Source of the DNA: Verrucomicrobiota bacterium
GTDB lineage: Bacteria; Verrucomicrobiota; Verrucomicrobiia; Limisphaerales; AV2
Reading direction: 5' to 3'
DNA: 11,899 bases
Assembly: GCA_003218935.1 (NCBI GenBank)
Contig: QHPA01000067.1
Coordinates: 1-11,899, forward strand
Shown here in pieces: positions 7,950 through 11,899 of the stretch. Position 1 is the first letter of the stretch. The number at the start of each line of letters is the position of its first letter. A program made the position numbers and the translations under genes. The notes beneath the pieces are model-generated. The model was given only the letters and a program-made list of their open reading frames with translations. It made no database searches and had not been told where the DNA came from.

Positions 7950-10900
7950 TTAATTTGATTTCGCGTCGGCCATTTCGATTGCGTCGATTTCCATCAGTGG
8001 AGGGGCGCGCCAGACGTGGAGCTTATCTTGGTCATTGAACGACACCAGCAGATTGCCGTCAGGAGAAAAAACCGTCTGCCTAAACTGGGCGCCCTGGCCT
8101 TTCAGATTCAATAATTCCTGGCCCGTCGAGAGGTCCCACACTTTGATGGCTTCCTTGGCGTTGCTCCCCGTGGCCAGCCGTTGCCCATCGGGAGAAAATC
8201 CAATTGAATGGACACCGAGCAAATGACCTTTCAACACAGCCCGTTCTTTGCGCGTGATGGGGTCCCACAGCTTTGCCAAGCCGTCCAGACCGCCGGTTGC
8301 CAGTAACCTGCCTTCGGGCGAGAACGCCACCACGGTGACAACCCCGAGATGGCCTGAAAAAGCCGCCAGCTCGTGGCCATCGACAGTGTTCCACATCTTG
8401 ATCGTTCCACTGGGAAGTCCTGTGACCAGGAGACGTTCGTCGGGACTGACGGTCACCGCACTGAGATTAGGGTCAATCTGCCACGACGCAATCTCCCGCC
8501 ACGAACCCACCTCCCACCGTTTGACCACGGAGGTCGAGTCCCCGGAGAGCAAAACCTTGCCACGAGCAAGGAATCTCCAAGGCGAGACGGGAGCATCATG
8601 GCTCTTAAACGTTGTTACTTCCCGCCGGGCAACGAAATCCCATATCTTTATTCTCCCATTACGGTCCCCGACCGCCATCGTCCGTTCATCGGGTGATATG
8701 ACACAGCTCATGTTGTCCGATCCCAGTTTCGAAATCTTTTCCTTCTCGCGCAATTCCCTGGCGTCCCACAAGGACAACGAACCGTCGTGGTTCACTGACA
8801 CAAATGATTTGCTGTCCGGTAAAAACCTCACCAGGTGCACCGCGGAGGACGCGACAACCTCAACTTCGTCGGCGTGCTTGAGGTTTGGATCCCAGATACA
8901 GACCTCGCCATCCTTGCTGCCGGTAACCAGTCTCCGCCCGTCAGGGGAAAACGCCAACGTATGAACCTCGTCCAGATGTCCGCGGAGCAGAGAGATTTGT
9001 TCGTGGTTTAGAGCATCCCACAGTCGAATCGTTTGATCGCCATCGGCGCTGGCTAGGCTCTTGCCGTCCGGCGCAAACGCCAATCCACTGACCCACGCAT
9101 TGTGTCCAGTGAGAGTACCGGCGTGTTCGCCAGTCGGAACCACCCAAAGTTTCACTGCGGTGTCTGCGTAACCTGAACCAGACGCCAACAGCGCTCCGCT
9201 GGGCGAGAAGGAAAGCGCAGTGATTCCTTCCGAGGACGCGCTGAACCGGCTCTTCAACTCGTAGGTGTTCGCGTCAAACAGCCGGACCCGGCCGTCTGTG
9301 CCGCCAATAGCCATCCATTTGCCATCCCTAGAAAACAAGACAACTCCTTTGTGTTCTCCAGCCTCCGACGTTGCCGGGATTTTTCTTATAATTTCCTGCC
9401 TCTCCAGATTCCAAAGCAACACTATCGGGTCCTTGGCATAAACAGCGAGTCTCTTGCCGTCCGGGGTGAACGCAAGCGACATTGCCTCTCCATCCAATTG
9501 AAGTTGAGTCACTGCAGTTTTCGTCGCCACATTCCACAACTCGACCATGAACCGACCATTCGCATTGGTACTGCCGTAGGCCAGGAGCGTACCGTCCGAG
9601 GAAACAGCCAATGCCCTGCAATAACCGAAGCCCGGCAATTCCCCGACTTGCCGATGACTGGCCATGTCCCAAAGCTCAACGGCCCCGTAATCGTGCCGGA
9701 GTGCGACCAGCTTTCCTGAATCGGCAAAGACGGCAAATAAGTGCGTATCCGGCCGTTTACGGAGTGTGAACAGCGCATCGCCCCGGCACCGCTGCCACAG
9801 ATAACGCCATTCCCATCCGCGCAAATCGACTTGACCCGGTTGCGGGCGATTGCGTTGCAACACTTCCCGCGCGCGTCCAAGATTATTCGCCGCCAGGGCC
9901 TGTTGTACCAGGTTCATGTCGGATGCGTACGCAAATCGTCGCGCAGTCAATTCTTCCGCCTCGGCCCGCAACCGCTGTTGCTTTTCATCAGCGCGCGCCT
10001 TTTCCGATTCCTGTCGGCGCAGGTCCGCCTCTTTGCGGGCTACCTGTTCTCTGAACAACGCCCAAGTCGTCGTGCCCAGGCCGACTATCAGCGCGAGGAA
10101 AACGATAGCGCCGGCGGCAAAAGCGAGCTTGTTCCTCCGCACCAGTTTCTCCAGCCGATATGTCGCGCTGGGCGGACGGGCCACGACCGGTTCGTTGTGG
10201 AGAAACCGTTTGAGGTCCATCGCCAGACCGTTGGCAGTCTCATAGCGGCGGGAGCGATTCTTCTCCAGACACTTCATGACCACCCAGTCGAGGTCCCCGC
10301 GCAATTGTGAGCGGAGCTTTACAGAATCCGTGGATCGGGCCTTTGCGACGGTGGTGCGTTGCGCGTCCGTCAGGGTGGCCAGTCGGGTGCTCGGGCGCGG
10401 TGGTTCGATCTCTCGAATCGTGCGGCGGATGCCGTCCAGTCCCTGCTTCAGAAGGTCCTTGGCGTCGAACGGAGTGTCACCCGTCAAAAGTTCATAGAGG
10501 AGTACGCCCAGGCTGTAGATGTCGCTGCGCGTGTCGATATCCAGCCCGCTCATCTCCGCCTGTTCCGGGCTCATGTAAGCGGGCGTGCCGATGAACTGGT
10601 GCAGTTCCGTATAGACAGTGCCGTCGGTCAAGCGGCCCTGCGTGGCTTTGGCGATGCCGAAGTCAATGACCTTCGGAACCGGCACGCCGTCGTGCAAGGT
10701 GACCAGAATGTTCGACGGCTTCAGGTCGCGGTGGATGATTCCCTTTTGATGTGCATGCTGTACGGCGTTGCAGACCTGGATGAACAACTCCAATCGCTGG
10801 TTGGTGTCGAGGTGATTCTGGTCGCAATAATCCGTGATGCGAATGCCGCGAACCAATTCCATCACGAAGTAAGGACGGCCGTTCTCGGTGGTGCCGGCGT

Positions 10901-11396
10901 CGAGCACTTTGGCGATGTTTGGATGGTCCATGATCGCCAGCGCCTGGCGCTCCGCCTCGAAGCGAGCGACAACCTGCCGGGTGTCCATCCCCAGCTTGAT
11001 GACCTTCAAGGCGACTCGCCGGCGGACCGGCTCTTCCTGCTCGGCCACATAGACAACGCCACAACCGCCTTCACCAAGCTTCTCACGCAGTTTGTAATGC
11101 CCGATGCGCGCGCCCGGTTGTTCTTCGGGTGGTAGCGTCACTCGGACGGTGTCTCCTTGCTCCGCTTTTTCGGCTGGGGATTCTGCTGCGTCGCCCGGAG
11201 CGTTCAACGCAGCACCGCTCTCTTCAAAAAACTTGTCGGCGTCTGGCTCGGCAGACAACAGGATTAGGAGGCGGCGACGCAGTTCGGGATTGTCTGCGCA
11301 CGCGGCGTCGACGAACGCCTTGCGCTGGACCGGATCGGTCAACTTCCGGGCGGCATCGAAAAGCGTTTCTTCCTGTTGTCTGGCGTCATTCATCAT
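7950..11396 (-). CDS. Membrane-anchored Hanks-type Ser/Thr protein kinase with 14 WD40 repeats
   Basis: Numbering is from the ATG at 11396 (1148 residues). An acidic N-terminal segment (about 1-95) of the type found in verrucomicrobial kinases precedes the kinase domain. The domain has the Gly loop GEGGCGVVY (108-116), Lys131 in VALK, Glu149, HRDLKPSN (222-229, catalytic Asp224), DFG (245-247), GTPAYMSPEQ (270-279) and DIYSLGVLLYELLTG (292-306). All catalytic residues are intact and it is an RD kinase. One hydrophobic segment (about 423-447) follows a basic VRRNK, then a charged probable coiled coil (448-485). A linker ending DLRGWEWRYLWQRC is typical of these WD40 kinases. Fourteen WD40 units of about 42 residues run to the C-terminus (VELWDMAS first, LHVWRAPP last), enough for two seven-bladed propellers. 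The kinase is predicted to be cytoplasmic with the propellers across the membrane, but topology is uncertain because both flanks are basic. A GTG at 11408 would add four residues. No start has a good Shine-Dalgarno site; I prefer ATG 11396 (or 11393) because 11408 leaves almost no leader after the promoter-like element. Confidence 0.93.
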   Translation of the reverse strand: MMNDARQQEETLFDAARKLTDPVQRKAFVDAACADNPELRRRLLILLSAEPDADKFFEESGAALNAPGDAAESPAEKAEQGDTVRVTLPPEEQPGARIGHYKLREKLGEGGCGVVYVAEQEEPVRRRVALKVIKLGMDTRQVVARFEAERQALAIMDHPNIAKVLDAGTTENGRPYFVMELVRGIRITDYCDQNHLDTNQRLELFIQVCNAVQHAHQKGIIHRDLKPSNILVTLHDGVPVPKVIDFGIAKATQGRLTDGTVYTELHQFIGTPAYMSPEQAEMSGLDIDTRSDIYSLGVLLYELLTGDTPFDAKDLLKQGLDGIRRTIREIEPPRPSTRLATLTDAQRTTVAKARSTDSVKLRSQLRGDLDWVVMKCLEKNRSRRYETANGLAMDLKRFLHNEPVVARPPSATYRLEKLVRRNKLAFAAGAIVFLALIVGLGTTTWALFREQVARKEADLRRQESEKARADEKQQRLRAEAEELTARRFAYASDMNLVQQALAANNLGRAREVLQRNRPQPGQVDLRGWEWRYLWQRCRGDALFTLRKRPDTHLFAVFADSGKLVALRHDYGAVELWDMASHRQVGELPGFGYCRALAVSSDGTLLAYGSTNANGRFMVELWNVATKTAVTQLQLDGEAMSLAFTPDGKRLAVYAKDPIVLLWNLERQEIIRKIPATSEAGEHKGVVLFSRDGKWMAIGGTDGRVRLFDANTYELKSRFSASSEGITALSFSPSGALLASGSGYADTAVKLWVVPTGEHAGTLTGHNAWVSGLAFAPDGKSLASADGDQTIRLWDALNHEQISLLRGHLDEVHTLAFSPDGRRLVTGSKDGEVCIWDPNLKHADEVEVVASSAVHLVRFLPDSKSFVSVNHDGSLSLWDARELREKEKISKLGSDNMSCVISPDERTMAVGDRNGRIKIWDFVARREVTTFKSHDAPVSPWRFLARGKVLLSGDSTSVVKRWEVGSWREIASWQIDPNLSAVTVSPDERLLVTGLPSGTIKMWNTVDGHELAAFSGHLGVVTVVAFSPEGRLLATGGLDGLAKLWDPITRKERAVLKGHLLGVHSIGFSPDGQRLATGSNAKEAIKVWDLSTGQELLNLKGQGAQFRQTVFSPDGNLLVSFNDQDKLHVWRAPPLMEIDAIEMADAKSN

Positions 11397-11422
11397 CGAA
11401 ACGGGCACAGGCTCTTCATCTG

Positions 11423-11454
11423 ATACATGCGCCGGTAGAAGGCAAAAACCGACA
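11423..11454 (-). promoter_or_regulatory. Promoter-like element between the sigma factor and kinase genes (shared motif, copy 2)
   Basis: On the minus strand TGTCGG (11454-11449), a 17-base spacer and CGCATGTAT (11431-11423) match copy 1 exactly in both boxes and in spacing, while most of the spacer differs. GGTGATTT lies just upstream (11465-11458), also shared with copy 1. The element sits in the short gap after the sigma stop, so the kinase may have its own promoter in addition to read-through. Predicted transcription would begin near 11416, about 20 bases before the ATG at 11396, giving a very short leader without a clear Shine-Dalgarno site. Confidence 0.6.
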
Positions 11455-11480
11455 CTTAAATCACCCCCTCCATTCCAGGT

Positions 11481-11899
11481 TCAAAGCTCCTGCCTGACGG
11501 CCGCGAACAACCACGCCTTGGCGTAGGCCCAATGGCGTTCGACAGTGCGCTCGGTCACGTTCAGGCTTTCCGCCAGTTCCCGGTTGGTCAGTCCACCGAA
11601 AAATTTCATCACGACCACGCGCGCCTTTTCAGGGTCCTCGGCCTGAAGACGCTCCAACGCCTCGTTGATCAACAGCACCTTTTCGTCGGGCGTCGCGTCG
11701 GCGAGTTCCAATTCCTGAATGTCGATGCGCACCTGACCTCCGCCGTGCTTGAGCCGGGACCTGCGCCGTGCCCGCTCAATCAGTATGCGGTGCATGGCTT
11801 CCGCTGCAGCGCCAAAAAAGTGTCCACGGTTCTGCCAGCCCATTTCCTCGTCGGTCGTGAGGCGAAGCCACGCCTCATGGACCAAGGCAGTCGGTTGCA
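11481..11899 (-). CDS. ECF-type RNA polymerase sigma-70 factor (N-terminus outside window)
   Basis: This is a TIGR02999/Sigma70_ECF-like sigma factor that would direct RNA polymerase to a dedicated promoter set. The frame is open to the right edge, where it reads QPTALVHEAWLRL, so the TTG at 11885 is an internal Leu codon and region 1/2.1 is missing. The region 2 remainder includes the family-typical NRGHFFGAAAEAMHRILIERARRR, followed by KHGGG. Region 4 (roughly the last 65 residues) carries a helix-turn-helix in LTNRELAESLNVTERTVERH. The position usually occupied by the acidic DAED stretch of region 2.2 reads QPTA. The kinase gene follows on the same strand after 72-84 bases, an arrangement typical of this sigma group, and no anti-sigma gene is visible. 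Control by the kinase is therefore likely, but is inferred. Confidence 0.92.
   Translation of the reverse strand, partial: QPTALVHEAWLRLTTDEEMGWQNRGHFFGAAAEAMHRILIERARRRSRLKHGGGQVRIDIQELELADATPDEKVLLINEALERLQAEDPEKARVVVMKFFGGLTNRELAESLNVTERTVERHWAYAKAWLFAAVRQEL

Noticed and set aside
7931..7951. Intrinsic terminator after the kinase gene (AAGGTC / GACCTT stem)
   Set aside because: The stem is only six pairs, overlaps the stop codon and is followed by just three T residues before mixed sequence.
10359..11135. Plus-strand open frame of 258 codons opposite the kinase domain
   Set aside because: It is antisense to an intact catalytic kinase domain and its composition mirrors that codon usage.

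Overview
The window (about 11.9 kb, moderately GC-rich) most likely comes from a soil- or freshwater-type Verrucomicrobiota, probably the Pedosphaera/Limisphaerales side. This is inferred from protein architecture, not from any marker gene. The clues are a TIGR02999-like ECF sigma factor next to a Hanks-type kinase fused to WD40 repeats, and a giant secreted mosaic protein of PQQ-like, Ig-like, cadherin-like and HAF repeats. That protein ends in a C-terminal module (VLEASTNLVNW ... TRFYRAVPLP) that I associate with verrucomicrobial secreted proteins.

Layout. Positions 2-508 (+) hold the C-terminal catalytic part of a tyrosine recombinase whose 5' end lies outside the window. Nine bases after its stop begins a perfect 15-bp inverted repeat (517-531 / 578-592), followed by degenerate copies of the same core. 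The rest of 509-858 has no convincing gene. Everything from 859 to the right edge is on the minus strand. In transcription order it is: a truncated ECF sigma factor gene (11899 to 11481), a Ser/Thr kinase with one membrane segment and 14 WD40 repeats (11396 or 11408 to 7950), and a 2292-residue secreted multi-propeller protein (7737 to 859).

How the genes may work together. The sigma factor and kinase form a recognisable pair. The sigma fragment has Q-P-T-A where typical ECF factors have the acidic D-A-E-D stretch of region 2.2, so the kinase could plausibly control the sigma factor by phosphorylation in place of an anti-sigma factor. The gap before the kinase gene and the gap before the giant gene carry the same element in the same orientation: TGTCGG, a spacer of exactly 17 nt, then CGCATGTAT. 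The two boxes are identical while the spacer has diverged, which looks like a shared sigma-factor promoter. The most interesting reading of the window is a small envelope signalling regulon in which kinase, sigma factor and a very large surface or secreted protein are co-regulated. The recombinase and its repeats look like the end of a separate mobile element on the left flank.
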